Assembly: GCF_900129215.1 (NCBI RefSeq)
Contig: NZ_FQUQ01000001.1
Location: forward strand, 1,488,001 to 1,552,000
From: Pedobacter caeni
Lineage (GTDB): Bacteria; Bacteroidota; Bacteroidia; Sphingobacteriales; Sphingobacteriaceae
Direction of reading: 5' to 3'
DNA length: 64,000 nt
Shown: in pieces, positions 54,577 to 63,345 of the stretch
Layout: each line of letters opens with the position of its first letter
Numbering within the stretch: position 1 is the first letter of the stretch
The notes under the pieces: generated by a model
What the model saw: the letters and a program-made list of their open reading frames with translations, nothing else
Told to the model about the DNA's origin: nothing
The model's database searches: none
Position numbers and translations under genes: made by a program

Positions 54577-55653
54577 CTAATCGAGGTACCATTTCGTGGC
54601 CGGATAGGATTTATCCAGAACCAAAGGCTCTCCCAGCATGGGTGTGGTCAGCTGGAACCCTTCTTCTTCCGCTTTCTTAACGGCCCTCATAATGGGTTCA
54701 TTCCAATCATGAGTCGCCAGTGTAAACTTACCCCAATGTACCGGAAGAAGAACTTTTGCTTTCAGATCTATTGCTGCCTGTACCGTTTGTTCCGGAAACA
54801 TGTGAATCAGTGGCCAATTTGCATTGTACTGTCCGCATTCCAGAATCGCAAGATCAAAAGGGCCATATTGTTCCCCATCTTCTTTAAAATGGGTATCATA
54901 CCCTGAATCTCCACCCAAATATAATTTATGCTGAGCGGTTTGCAAAATAAAAGCAGACCATAGCGACTGGTTCCGCTTAAACTTCCTTCCCGAAAAATGA
55001 CGGGCAGTTCTTGCCAGAAACTTCAGTCCGCTGATCTCCTTTTCTTCACCCCAGGCCAGCTCGGTTATTTTATCTGCAGGAACACCCCAGCGTTCCAGAT
55101 GTGCACCTACCCCTATAGAGGTGATGAAATGTCTGGTTTTATTTTTTAGCTTCAGAATACTTTGGTAGTCCAGGTGGTCATAATGGTCATGGCTGATCAG
55201 GATCAGGTCCAGTTCCGAAAAATCCTCAGCTTTGATAAAGCCTGTACCTTCAAAATTCTTTGTTCCGATAAAAGAGAAAGGGGAAGTTCTGGCACTGAAT
55301 ACCGGATCTACCAGGATCTTAATCCCATCTACCTGCAACAGGTAAGAAGAATGCCCGAACCAGGTAATCTTTATCCCTTCAACCGCCGAAAAATCAGGAT
55401 TCTGAAAAGGAAGTGCTTTTGCAGGTCTTGCCTTTTTATTTCCTTTGAGCATGCCAAGGATGATGTCCAGGTAACTGACCCCCTCCGGTAATGTTGGCGT
55501 TAAGGAGCGGTTCATTAACTCTCCCTCTCCGTAGTTTTGAAGGGTTTTAATTTTAGTCAGCCGTTCCTGCTCCGGCAAACTTCCAAAAACCGGCAGGTTT
55601 AGCGTCCATATGCTAAACCCAATCAGTACCACAATAACGATCAGCACATACAT
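54577..55653 (-). CDS. Metallo-beta-lactamase-fold hydrolase (UlaG/NAPE-PLD-like)
   Basis: 358 residues. An N-terminal hydrophobic segment (about 2-20) anchors or exports it. The metal-binding core is SHDHYDHLDY, with ITWFGHSSYLLQVDGIKILVDPVF before it and LPVHWGKFTLATHDW after it. Similar to the RomA/YtnP-type and NAPE-PLD-like groups, substrate unknown. Last gene of the kynU-bestrophin-HDAC-topB unit, 18 bases after topB. Confidence 0.85.
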   Translation of the reverse strand: MYVLIVIVVLIGFSIWTLNLPVFGSLPEQERLTKIKTLQNYGEGELMNRSLTPTLPEGVSYLDIILGMLKGNKKARPAKALPFQNPDFSAVEGIKITWFGHSSYLLQVDGIKILVDPVFSARTSPFSFIGTKNFEGTGFIKAEDFSELDLILISHDHYDHLDYQSILKLKNKTRHFITSIGVGAHLERWGVPADKITELAWGEEKEISGLKFLARTARHFSGRKFKRNQSLWSAFILQTAQHKLYLGGDSGYDTHFKEDGEQYGPFDLAILECGQYNANWPLIHMFPEQTVQAAIDLKAKVLLPVHWGKFTLATHDWNEPIMRAVKKAEEEGFQLTTPMLGEPLVLDKSYPATKWYLD

Positions 55654-55671
55654 AGGTCCTTATATTAAATT

Positions 55672-57555
55672 TTATGATGCTGCAGGTGTCTCTGCAGGTT
55701 TTTCTTCTTTCGGTTCTTCTTTCGGCGGACTTAACTTCGCAGCCAGGCCATTTCCTGCCAGCAACATCTCATGCGTAATCGCCTTGGTATATTCCGTAAT
55801 CTCTGCTTTAAAATCTGCCACTGAAGCTCCGGAACGGATTTCTTCCAGTCGTTTCTCCCATTGTCCGGTAAGTTCTGCCTGTGCAATTTTCTGGTCTTTT
55901 ACCACATCGTATACGGCAAGTCCTTTCGGAGTTGGCACAAGATTTCTCTTTTCGCGGAGGATGTACTCTCTGTTGATCAGCGTCTCGATAATAGAAGCCC
56001 TTGTTGCCGGAGTTCCCAATCCACTATCCTTCATCGCATAGCGCAATTCCTCATCCTCAATATCCTTTCCTGAGGTTTCCAGTGCTTTCAGCAGGGAGGC
56101 TTCATTGTACATCGGTTTTGGCTTGGTCTGTTTTTCCATGAAGGCTTTATTGACCACAGGCAATTCCTCTCCTGCTTTTACCTTAGGTAAAGAAGGGTTT
56201 TCCTCATCTTTTTTCTCTTCGTCATTTTCGTTGAAAACCGAACGCCAGCCTGCAGAGCGGATGACCGTTCCGTTGGCTATGAATAAAGAGCCTGATTCTA
56301 CTGATATTTTGGTGATCTCTTTCACACATTCCTGATGGAAGGCTTCCAGCATCCGCCCCACTACCATATCGTAAATCGCCTGTTTATCCCCACTCAGCTG
56401 ATAAGCCGATTCGCCTGTAGGCAGAATGGCATGGTGATCCGTTACCTTTTTGGCATTTACGCTTCGTTTGCTCAGCTTTGCAGTACTCAGGAACTCTGCC
56501 TGTTTACCAAAATCTTTATGATCCTTTAATTTATCAATCAGGTTGGGTACTCCTGCAAAAACATCATCCCCTATGTACCGGCTCCCGGTACGGGGATAAG
56601 TTACCAGCTTACTCTCATACAAGCCCTGTAACAAGCTAAGTGTCTGATCCGCGGTAAAACCCTTGCGTTTATTTGCTTCCTGCTGTAAACTACTTAAATC
56701 GTGTAGTAGCGGAGGCGGTTCTTTTCTTGGCTTGGCTTCCACACTGAGGATCTTTCCTCCGTTAGGAAAACCACCGGCCACATCCTGAATCTGATCAAAT
56801 AAACCCTGTGCTTCTTCTTTATTGTTAAAGTTATTGACAGAAATGGCCTTAAAAAGTTGTCCGTCCTTATCCAGTTGTATCGCCAGCTGGTAATACGTTT
56901 GGGGAACAAAATTCTTAATTTCCAGAAAGCGGGAGCAGATCATGGCCAGTGTAGGAGTTTGTACCCTACCCAAAGACAATACAGAGCGATTGCCCGCAGA
57001 TATGCTCAGGGCCTGTGTCGCATTCATTCCTACCAGCCAGTCGGATTCAGACCTGCAATGTGCCGAGTTAAATAAAGTATCGTAATCTGTGCCCGGTTTA
57101 AGGTTGCGGAACCCTTCTTTAATCGCTTCATCAGTCTGGGAAGAGATCCAAAGCCGCTTGAAAGGTTTTTTACATTTCAGGAAATAATAGATATAACGGA
57201 AAATCAGTTCACCTTCCCTCCCGGCATCCGTCGCTACAATGATCTCCGTAGCTTCATCAAAGAGCATTTTAATGGTATCCAGTTGTTTTCTTACCCCCGG
57301 ATCTTCTATCAAACCGTCTTTGGTTTTGATTTTACGGATGGCCAGTTTGAATTTCTTGGGCAGCATCGGCAAATGTTGCCTCCTCCAGCCTATAAAACCG
57401 TATTCCTGTGGTGGAGCCAATTGAAGCAAATGCCCGAAAGCCCAGGTAAAAGAATACCCGTTTCCTTCAATATATCCATCTTTTCTTGTTGTAGCACCGA
57501 AGACTTTCGCCAACTCACGCCCTACAGAGGGCTTTTCTGCAATTACAATCTTCAT
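55672..57555 (-). CDS. topB: DNA topoisomerase III
   Basis: 627 residues, type IA topoisomerase. TOPRIM domain at the N-terminus (IAEKPSVGRELA; DAGREGELIFRYIY), the active Tyr in LVTYPRTGSRYIGDD, and FTADQTLSLLQGLYE. The C-terminus is Pro/Glu/Lys rich and lacks Cys-type zinc fingers. Relaxes and decatenates DNA. Mobile-element copies exist in the phylum, but no transfer or integration genes surround this one. It starts two bases after the HDAC-like gene stop. Confidence 0.93.
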   Translation of the reverse strand: MKIVIAEKPSVGRELAKVFGATTRKDGYIEGNGYSFTWAFGHLLQLAPPQEYGFIGWRRQHLPMLPKKFKLAIRKIKTKDGLIEDPGVRKQLDTIKMLFDEATEIIVATDAGREGELIFRYIYYFLKCKKPFKRLWISSQTDEAIKEGFRNLKPGTDYDTLFNSAHCRSESDWLVGMNATQALSISAGNRSVLSLGRVQTPTLAMICSRFLEIKNFVPQTYYQLAIQLDKDGQLFKAISVNNFNNKEEAQGLFDQIQDVAGGFPNGGKILSVEAKPRKEPPPLLHDLSSLQQEANKRKGFTADQTLSLLQGLYESKLVTYPRTGSRYIGDDVFAGVPNLIDKLKDHKDFGKQAEFLSTAKLSKRSVNAKKVTDHHAILPTGESAYQLSGDKQAIYDMVVGRMLEAFHQECVKEITKISVESGSLFIANGTVIRSAGWRSVFNENDEEKKDEENPSLPKVKAGEELPVVNKAFMEKQTKPKPMYNEASLLKALETSGKDIEDEELRYAMKDSGLGTPATRASIIETLINREYILREKRNLVPTPKGLAVYDVVKDQKIAQAELTGQWEKRLEEIRSGASVADFKAEITEYTKAITHEMLLAGNGLAAKLSPPKEEPKEEKPAETPAAS

Positions 57556-57557
57556 AA

Positions 57558-58457
57558 TTATTCAAAAATATCTAAACCAATTTTAAATGTATTACAATGC
57601 GCATCCACAATGTCTCTGATGTTTGGAGAATAGCCCCCACCCATACTTACCTGTACCGGTAATCCATTGTCTTTGCAAAACTGCAATACTTTCCTGTCGC
57701 GCGCTGCACAACCTTCTTTTGACAAAGCCAGTTTTCCAAGCTTGTCACTTTCCAATACATCTACCCCCGACAGGTAAAACACAAAATCGGGTTGATGTGA
57801 CAGCAATGTTGGAAGTGTTTCTTCCAGTTTTTTTAAAAACTGCTCATCTGTGACCCCATCTTCCAAAGGAATATCCAGATCGGATGTTTCCTTTCTGAAG
57901 GGAAAATTCTTATCCCCATGCATAGAAAACGTAAACACCCTGGGTTCATTATAAAAAATTTCTGCCGTTCCATTTCCCTGATGAACATCTAAATCTATGA
58001 TTAAGATCCGGGAAGCCAAGCCCTTTTTCAACAAGTAATTTGCGGCAATCGCCTGATCATTCAGCAAACAAAATCCTTCGCCCCAGTTACTCCCTGCATG
58101 ATGCGTCCCTCCGGCCACATTAAAGGCAATCCCATTGGCTTTCGCATAGACCGCCCCATCAATCGTTCCCTGGGCAATCCTCGTTTCCCTTTCCAGCAAT
58201 TGTGCCGTTAAGGGGAAGCCAATACGTCTTTGTTCCCTTGGCGGAAGCGTTAAATCTCTCAGTTGCGCCCAGTATCCTTTATCATGACTCCACAGGATCA
58301 CCTCTTCAGCAACTTCCTCAGGAGCAAATAAGCTGGCTCCTGTGATGACACCTTCATGCATCAGCTGCTCAGGAATCAATTCATACTTGAGCATCGGAAA
58401 ACGATGCCCTTCAGGCAAAGGATGTGCAAATAAGTGATGCCAGGCAATCTTTACCAT
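57558..58457 (-). CDS. Histone deacetylase superfamily hydrolase
   Basis: 299 residues, zinc-dependent deacetylase of the AcuC/HDAC class. Zinc and catalytic residues are visible in NVAGGTHHAGSNWGEGFC, LIIDLDVHQGNGTAEIF and YLSGVDVLESDKLG. Bacterial members deacetylate acetylpolyamines, acetoin-related or protein substrates. The physiological one here is unknown. Its ATG abuts the bestrophin stop (no gap). Confidence 0.92.
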   Translation of the reverse strand: MVKIAWHHLFAHPLPEGHRFPMLKYELIPEQLMHEGVITGASLFAPEEVAEEVILWSHDKGYWAQLRDLTLPPREQRRIGFPLTAQLLERETRIAQGTIDGAVYAKANGIAFNVAGGTHHAGSNWGEGFCLLNDQAIAANYLLKKGLASRILIIDLDVHQGNGTAEIFYNEPRVFTFSMHGDKNFPFRKETSDLDIPLEDGVTDEQFLKKLEETLPTLLSHQPDFVFYLSGVDVLESDKLGKLALSKEGCAARDRKVLQFCKDNGLPVQVSMGGGYSPNIRDIVDAHCNTFKIGLDIFE

Positions 58458-59318
58458 TTATTTCAAGATCTCCCCTACGTGTTTTTCGATGTTGTTACAG
58501 ATCTCATCCACCGGCAAATCATTTGCATCCAGGCCAAAGGGATCCTCAATCTCTTCTGCAATCAGCTCTAAACTCGCCAGTACATACAGGATAAAAGGCA
58601 CAATCGGAACTACAAAATAACCCAGACTGAACACCCATCCAAAAGGAAGGGTAATCACATAAATGAAAAGAAATTTCTTAATAAAAGCACTGTAAGAATA
58701 AGGAATCGGCGTCCGCTTAATACGCTCACATCCACCACAGATATCAGTGAATTGCTGAACATCTGCATTAAGTATAATCAATTGCTCCTGACTGATCTTT
58801 CCTGAGGCCTGAAGGTCAAAAATTCTCGTGGAAATGCTCGTGGCCACCTGATTTGGAATGTGCTTTCCCCCATCCACTTCAATCAGCAAACTATTTTTGC
58901 CAAAGTACTGTTTCTCTCTTAAATGTTCCTTTAAAGCGAAGGCATATTTCGGAATGGCATAGTCAAAAAACTCATTGTCCTCCTGGCTCATTCTTAAGGC
59001 TTTGATCTTGATGGCAAAGTTCCGGCTCACATTGGTCAATGCACCGAGCAACCTGCGGCCTTCCCACCACCTGTCGTAAGAGGTGTTGGTACGGAATACC
59101 AGCAACATGGAAATCACAAAGCCCAGCAGGCTATGCATCATTCCAATGTTCTTCACATAAGAACTCTCTGCAAGCTTCAGGTAATTGAGTTCCAGGTAAG
59201 CGATCGCACCTGAAAATATAGCCACACTGATCATCAGCGGCCATAGTTTCCTGAAGGTATCGGCCTTGTCGAAATGAAAAATAAAGGTGACCCAGTCTTT
59301 GGGATTATAATTGATCAT
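58458..59318 (-). CDS. Bestrophin-family ion channel protein
   Basis: 286 residues with four hydrophobic segments (about 25-45, 50-70, 205-225, 230-255) in the bestrophin arrangement. The typical blocks FRTNTSYDRWWEGRRLLGAL and CERIKRTPIPYSYSAF are present. Bacterial bestrophins form pentameric channels, some cation selective. Overlaps the kynU stop by 4 bases, so translation is coupled. Confidence 0.9.
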   Translation of the reverse strand: MINYNPKDWVTFIFHFDKADTFRKLWPLMISVAIFSGAIAYLELNYLKLAESSYVKNIGMMHSLLGFVISMLLVFRTNTSYDRWWEGRRLLGALTNVSRNFAIKIKALRMSQEDNEFFDYAIPKYAFALKEHLREKQYFGKNSLLIEVDGGKHIPNQVATSISTRIFDLQASGKISQEQLIILNADVQQFTDICGGCERIKRTPIPYSYSAFIKKFLFIYVITLPFGWVFSLGYFVVPIVPFILYVLASLELIAEEIEDPFGLDANDLPVDEICNNIEKHVGEILK

Positions 59319-60604
59319 CGTCGTAATTCTTTACTTATTTTAAGCATCAGTTCTGCGCAAAGGAATACATCCTCAAAAGAATTGTACATTGGAACAGGAC
59401 TTAAGCGGATCACATTCGGTTCCCTCCAGTCGCCAAGCACATTGTGTGCCACCAATTGCTGAAAAACCGCTTTACCATCCTGCTTTGCAATGATGGATAC
59501 CTGAGCACCACGGTCTTTTTCATCTGCAGGTGTAATGACCTTGAACTGCTCTTCACCTAATGCCGTATTCACTTCATTTATAAGGTAAATCAGGTAAGAA
59601 GTTAAAGTTTTACTTTTAGTTCTCAGCGGCTCAATAAATCCTGCTTTTTCAAAATTCAGTAAGGAGGCATGGTATAGTGCCATAGGCATGACCTGTGTAC
59701 AACTGATCTGCCAGCCATCTGCTCCGGCTTCAGGAATAAATCCTTTTTCCATTTTAAACCGTTGTTGTTCCTGATAGCCCCACCATCCGGCAAAGCGGTT
59801 GAGTGTGGTGTCTCCGAAATGTTTGTCATGAACAAAGATCCCACTGATGCCTCCAGGACCCGAGTTCTGGTATTTATAGGAACACCAGCAGGCAAAATCA
59901 ATGTTCCAATCGTGCAGTTGCAAAGGTACATTTCCTGCTGCATGGGCCAGATCGAAACCAACGATCGCACCTGCAGCATGACCTGCCTTAGTGATCGCTT
60001 CCATATCAAACCATTGTCCGGTAAAATAATTCACTCCACCAAACAATACCAGGGCAATTTCTTCCCCATTTGCTGCGATCTCTGCAAGAATATCTTCTGT
60101 TCTTAAGGTATATTCCCCTGCTTTCGGGCTCACTTCAATGATGGCTTCTTTCGGATCAAATCCATGAAAACGAACCTGGCTTTCTATGGCATACTGATCT
60201 GAAGGAAAGGCTCCGGCTTCCATAATGATTTTGAACCGGCGGCCTGCAGGTTTATAAAAGCTGACCATCAAAAGATGGAGATTTACCGTCAGGGTATTCA
60301 TCGGACAAACCTCCAATGGAGATGCGCCAACGATGGGTGCCATCAGTTTTTTGAGTTCTTTATGGTAGAACATCCAGGGGCTGCTTCCTTCGAACCAACC
60401 TTCCACAGCCAGGTTTTCCCAGTTGCTCAACTGCTGTTCCAGTACTTCACGTGCTGCTTTAGGCTGCAAGCCTAAAGAGTTGCCACATAGATATATAAAT
60501 GGTTTTCCATTTTGTTGAGGAAACAAGAAATCGTTTCTCCTGTCTGAAAGCGGATCTGCCTGATCCAGGCTTTGCGCAAAAGCTAAAGTGTTCTCAAATT
60601 TCAT
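59315..60604 (-). CDS. kynU: Kynureninase
   Basis: 429 residues from the ATG at 60604; in-frame residues further upstream lack family similarity. PLP fold type I: IYLCGNSLGLQPKAAR, NTLTVNLHLLM, FDLAHAAGNVPL and the PLP-Lys region CWCSYKYQNSGPGG. Cleaves kynurenine or 3-hydroxykynurenine to (hydroxy)anthranilate and alanine, in tryptophan catabolism or NAD synthesis. First gene of a five-gene minus-strand operon. Alternative hairpins lie 43 to 109 bases upstream. Confidence 0.95.
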   Translation of the reverse strand: MKFENTLAFAQSLDQADPLSDRRNDFLFPQQNGKPFIYLCGNSLGLQPKAAREVLEQQLSNWENLAVEGWFEGSSPWMFYHKELKKLMAPIVGASPLEVCPMNTLTVNLHLLMVSFYKPAGRRFKIIMEAGAFPSDQYAIESQVRFHGFDPKEAIIEVSPKAGEYTLRTEDILAEIAANGEEIALVLFGGVNYFTGQWFDMEAITKAGHAAGAIVGFDLAHAAGNVPLQLHDWNIDFACWCSYKYQNSGPGGISGIFVHDKHFGDTTLNRFAGWWGYQEQQRFKMEKGFIPEAGADGWQISCTQVMPMALYHASLLNFEKAGFIEPLRTKSKTLTSYLIYLINEVNTALGEEQFKVITPADEKDRGAQVSIIAKQDGKAVFQQLVAHNVLGDWREPNVIRLSPVPMYNSFEDVFLCAELMLKISKELRR

Positions 60605-60646
60605 TGTTTCAAATATCAATAAAAAAGGCAGATAAATAAACCTGAT

Positions 60647-60692
60647 GCCCTTTTTGTTATCCACAATCCGGTAAGCAAGACACAAAAAGGGC
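60647..60692 (-). promoter_or_regulatory. Alternative long-range stem upstream of kynU
   Basis: GCCCTTTTTGT (60647-60657) is complementary to ACAAAAAGGGC (60682-60692). The second arm shares 60689-60692 and the T run with the neighbouring terminator, so both stems cannot form together. Confidence 0.4.
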
Positions 60693-60713
60693 AGACAATA
60701 AAATTGTCTGCCC
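60689..60713 (-). terminator. Intrinsic terminator after the PNGase F-like gene
   Basis: Perfect 11-base stem GGGCAGACAAT / ATTGTCTGCCC with a 3-base loop. On the minus strand it is followed by TTTTTG. Confidence 0.88.
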
Positions 60714-60738
60714 CTCAATTTAACTTCAATCCAATTGA

Positions 60739-61857
60739 TTATTTGGTTCCCTGCAGGTACACCGACAGTGGAATATATCCTTGTTTATCTTTGAAAACGG
60801 CATCCGGAACTTCAATCTTAAAAGTATGGTTTCCGGCAGCCAGCGCCCCAAGGTCAATCACCCGTATCGGAATCACATCACCCGGACACCAGTTGCTCCA
60901 GGAAGACCAGTTACTGGCCGACTTGGGTGCGGATCCATAAATGCCATTCCCCTGGGTATTGTAAGTCCGGTAAGGTTCACAAGACTTGCCTCCCGGTTTG
61001 TAGCTCAGCTTCTGTACCCCATCAAAATAAACAAAATGATCCCTTCGCACGTATTCCTCTCCTCCTGAGTTTGCTCCATGGTTAGAAGTAATCAGATACA
61101 GCTTTGCTGTTTTTAAAGCCTTAGGCACATTAAAAGTGGTTGTTTTTACAGTTTTACCAGCCACATCAGTATTGTCGTAATTATTGAAATATTTATGGAA
61201 ATACAGAGGAGCAAGATAAACAGAATCCGTTACCGCTGTTCCGGCTGATTTACCGGTAAACTCAATGGTACCATAAAAAGTATCGTTACGGCCTGCACAA
61301 CCTGCAATCTGTGTATTCGCTGCGTAAGGAACGCCAAATACCATAAACTCCACATAAATATCATAGGTAGCCCGGATCGCCGCATCTTTGAATATCGAAG
61401 AGACATTATCGATACTAAACAGATAGGGAACCTGATCCGGTTGCTTGTTCTTATCCATAAATGGCGTAATGAAACGTCCGATCTCCAGGTGCCGTCCTCC
61501 GGTCTCGCTATACACAGAATCTTTTTTGACCAGGGCAATACCCACATAACCAATGCGATCATAATTGTCGCAAGCGGCTCTGATGGTTACTTTGAGGTCC
61601 ATCGAATTTCCAGCACTGTTTAACTGTTCGGTGGATAGCTTTTTGATGTATTTTGAGTTACTGATCCTGGTTACCCCGGCCGGAACCGGTTCAGAAACGG
61701 GAGCAGCATATCCGTCGTAAAACAGAATGGCATCAAAAACCTTAAAGGAAGCAGGCACATCTGCTGCAATGGCAGAAGGCTCCGGCGTACCGGCAAAACG
61801 TTCGCAACTGCTCAGGACAACAGTTACTGCTAATAACATAAAAAATAGTTTTTTCAT
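60739..61857 (-). CDS. PNGase F-like lipoprotein (peptide-N-glycosidase)
   Basis: 372 residues from the ATG at 61857, where the lipoprotein signal MKKLFFMLLAVTVVLSSC starts (lipobox LSSC, Cys18); the upstream in-frame stretch is not a signal. The C-terminal half parallels PNGase F of Elizabethkingia: TSNHGANSGGEEYVRRDHFV, CEPYRTYNTQGNGIYG, SNWCPGDVIPIRV and GNHTFKIEVPDA. PNGase F removes intact N-glycans from asparagine. Surface anchoring is expected. The N-terminal half is divergent, so activity is likely but not certain. Confidence 0.85.
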   Translation of the reverse strand: MKKLFFMLLAVTVVLSSCERFAGTPEPSAIAADVPASFKVFDAILFYDGYAAPVSEPVPAGVTRISNSKYIKKLSTEQLNSAGNSMDLKVTIRAACDNYDRIGYVGIALVKKDSVYSETGGRHLEIGRFITPFMDKNKQPDQVPYLFSIDNVSSIFKDAAIRATYDIYVEFMVFGVPYAANTQIAGCAGRNDTFYGTIEFTGKSAGTAVTDSVYLAPLYFHKYFNNYDNTDVAGKTVKTTTFNVPKALKTAKLYLITSNHGANSGGEEYVRRDHFVYFDGVQKLSYKPGGKSCEPYRTYNTQGNGIYGSAPKSASNWSSWSNWCPGDVIPIRVIDLGALAAGNHTFKIEVPDAVFKDKQGYIPLSVYLQGTK

Positions 61858-62164
61858 TTGGGATGAGTTTAATTTCAAGGCTGCTTTGACCTCAGCCTTA
61901 GCACATAAGTAGATTAATATAGAAGGATTGAAGTTAAATTTCCAGACATAGTTCAACCTGAGGCTTCGGTAAAGAAGCCACAAAATTTCAACAATTAAAG
62001 TATCGGTTAAATCAATTTAGCATTGATCTCATAAATCCGGCGGGATTCGGGAAAATGTATTTGCATATTTGGTTAGCTTTGTTTTTCAGTATGATAGATA
62101 AACTAAAGATAGATTTTACAACACAAAAATCCAAGCCCCAAAAAACGAAAGAAACAAAATGGCA
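61858..62164. other. Gene-free stretch of 307 bases
   Basis: Lies between the stop of the 3-methyladenine glycosylase gene and the start of the PNGase F-like gene, both on the minus strand. A/T rich. It should hold the promoter of the PNGase F-like gene, but I see no clean TAnnTTTG match on the minus strand and no hairpin with a T run. Confidence 0.4.
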
Positions 62165-62770
62165 TTAAGTTCGGGGTTTACTGACATAGGGGTTCCCCCT
62201 GAAGTAATATCTCCAGGGCAACAAAGCATGGTCACCGGCATAATCTACCCCTATCCGCGGGCCTGCCATGACTTCAGAAAACACCTGGCCCGGCATCTCC
62301 TCTTCAATCCAGATCTCTTCTCCGCCAAGGTCTTTCGCATTCAGCAGGCGGTCAATCCCCATGGCTTTGGCAAGCGCACCGGGCCCGGCAGTAATATTGG
62401 GTTTTAAGACAGACATCCCTCTTCTTTCCAGCATCAGATCCAGACCTTCCAGAGGCTCAAGACCCCGGATCAGCACCGCGTGCGGTGTACCTTTACCCGC
62501 CGTCACGACATTAAACAGATGATGGATTCCATAACAGAGATACACGTAAGACAGACCGCCAGTTTCATACATCACCTTAGTTCTGTCGGTATAACGGCCA
62601 CCATAAGCATGGGATGCTTTATCCTCTACTCCTTTATAAGCTTCGGTTTCGACGATCATTCCAGCAGTTAGCTTTCCATCTATCCGCGTAAACAAACGCT
62701 TACCCAGCAAGCGTACTGCCAGCTCATTTACATCCTCATTCTGATAAAAAGAGAAAGGCAGTTTAGGCAT
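62165..62770 (-). CDS. DNA-3-methyladenine glycosylase (AAG/MPG family)
   Basis: 201 residues, the size of bacterial AAG proteins. AVRLLGKRLFTR, the catalytic ETEAYKGVEDKASHAYGG, YVYLCYGIHHLFNVVT and VLIRGLEPLEG are typical. Removes alkylated and deaminated purines in base excision repair. Overlaps the start-side gene (free-methionine sulfoxide reductase) by 8 bases, so translation is coupled. Confidence 0.93.
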   Translation of the reverse strand: MPKLPFSFYQNEDVNELAVRLLGKRLFTRIDGKLTAGMIVETEAYKGVEDKASHAYGGRYTDRTKVMYETGGLSYVYLCYGIHHLFNVVTAGKGTPHAVLIRGLEPLEGLDLMLERRGMSVLKPNITAGPGALAKAMGIDRLLNAKDLGGEEIWIEEEMPGQVFSEVMAGPRIGVDYAGDHALLPWRYYFRGNPYVSKPRT

Positions 62771-63239
62771 CTAACAAATCAATTACTTCCTTCAGATACT
62801 TAGCATCAACTTCATCGAAATGAGCAAGATATTCACTATCCACATCCAACACGCCGATCACTTCAGCTCCTTTAAATAAGGGCAGCACAATTTCGGAACG
62901 GGATGCTGCAGCACAGGCAATATGTCCTGGAAATTCCTCCACATCAGGCACGATTAAAGTTTCTGCCTGCAACCATGAAGCTCCACAAACCCCTTTTCCT
63001 TTTTTAATTCTGGTACAGGCAACGGGTCCCTGAAACGGACCTAAAACCAGCTCTCCATCCTTCACCAGATAAAAACCCACCCAAAACCAGCCAAACTGCT
63101 CTTTCAATGCCGCAGCGATATTTGCCAGGTTTGCAATCTGATCCGGCTCTCCGGTAATTAAAGCTTTAATCTGAGGAATCAGGGAACGATACTGCTCCTC
63201 TTTACTGGTATCTGTGATAATCTTTAAGTCTTCCGCCAT
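62763..63239 (-). CDS. msrC: Free methionine-(R)-sulfoxide reductase (GAF type, fRMsr)
   Basis: 158 residues from the ATG at 63239. A GAF fold with the three redox Cys of the family: Cys75 in GPVACTRI, Cys85 in GKGVCGAS and Cys109 in GHIACAAASRSEIVLP. Reduces free Met-R-SO in the cytosol with thioredoxin. Paired with a DNA-repair glycosylase in one unit, so a stress-repair pair is a reasonable inference. Confidence 0.92.
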   Translation of the reverse strand: MAEDLKIITDTSKEEQYRSLIPQIKALITGEPDQIANLANIAAALKEQFGWFWVGFYLVKDGELVLGPFQGPVACTRIKKGKGVCGASWLQAETLIVPDVEEFPGHIACAAASRSEIVLPLFKGAEVIGVLDVDSEYLAHFDEVDAKYLKEVIDLLDA

Positions 63240-63309
63240 GTCGTATTTCGTTAGCAATTGTAAGCCAAAGATACAAAAGACCAATCCTAAATCTTGCCGA
63301 AATTTTATC

Positions 63310-63317
63310 TAAGTTTG
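63310..63317 (+). promoter_or_regulatory. -7 promoter element of the S46 peptidase gene
   Basis: TAAGTTTG, perfect TAnnTTTG, 28 bases before the ATG. Confidence 0.55.
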
Positions 63318-63345
63318 GGGTTTCATAAATAAACACACCATCGAA

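Noticed and set aside
55672..57555. topB as a sign of an integrative conjugative element
   Set aside because: No integrase, relaxase, tra genes or att-like repeats flank it, and it is inside a tight operon with chromosomal-type genes.
61858..61983. 42-residue extension of the PNGase F-like gene
   Set aside because: It would bury the lipoprotein signal that begins at 61857 inside the protein.
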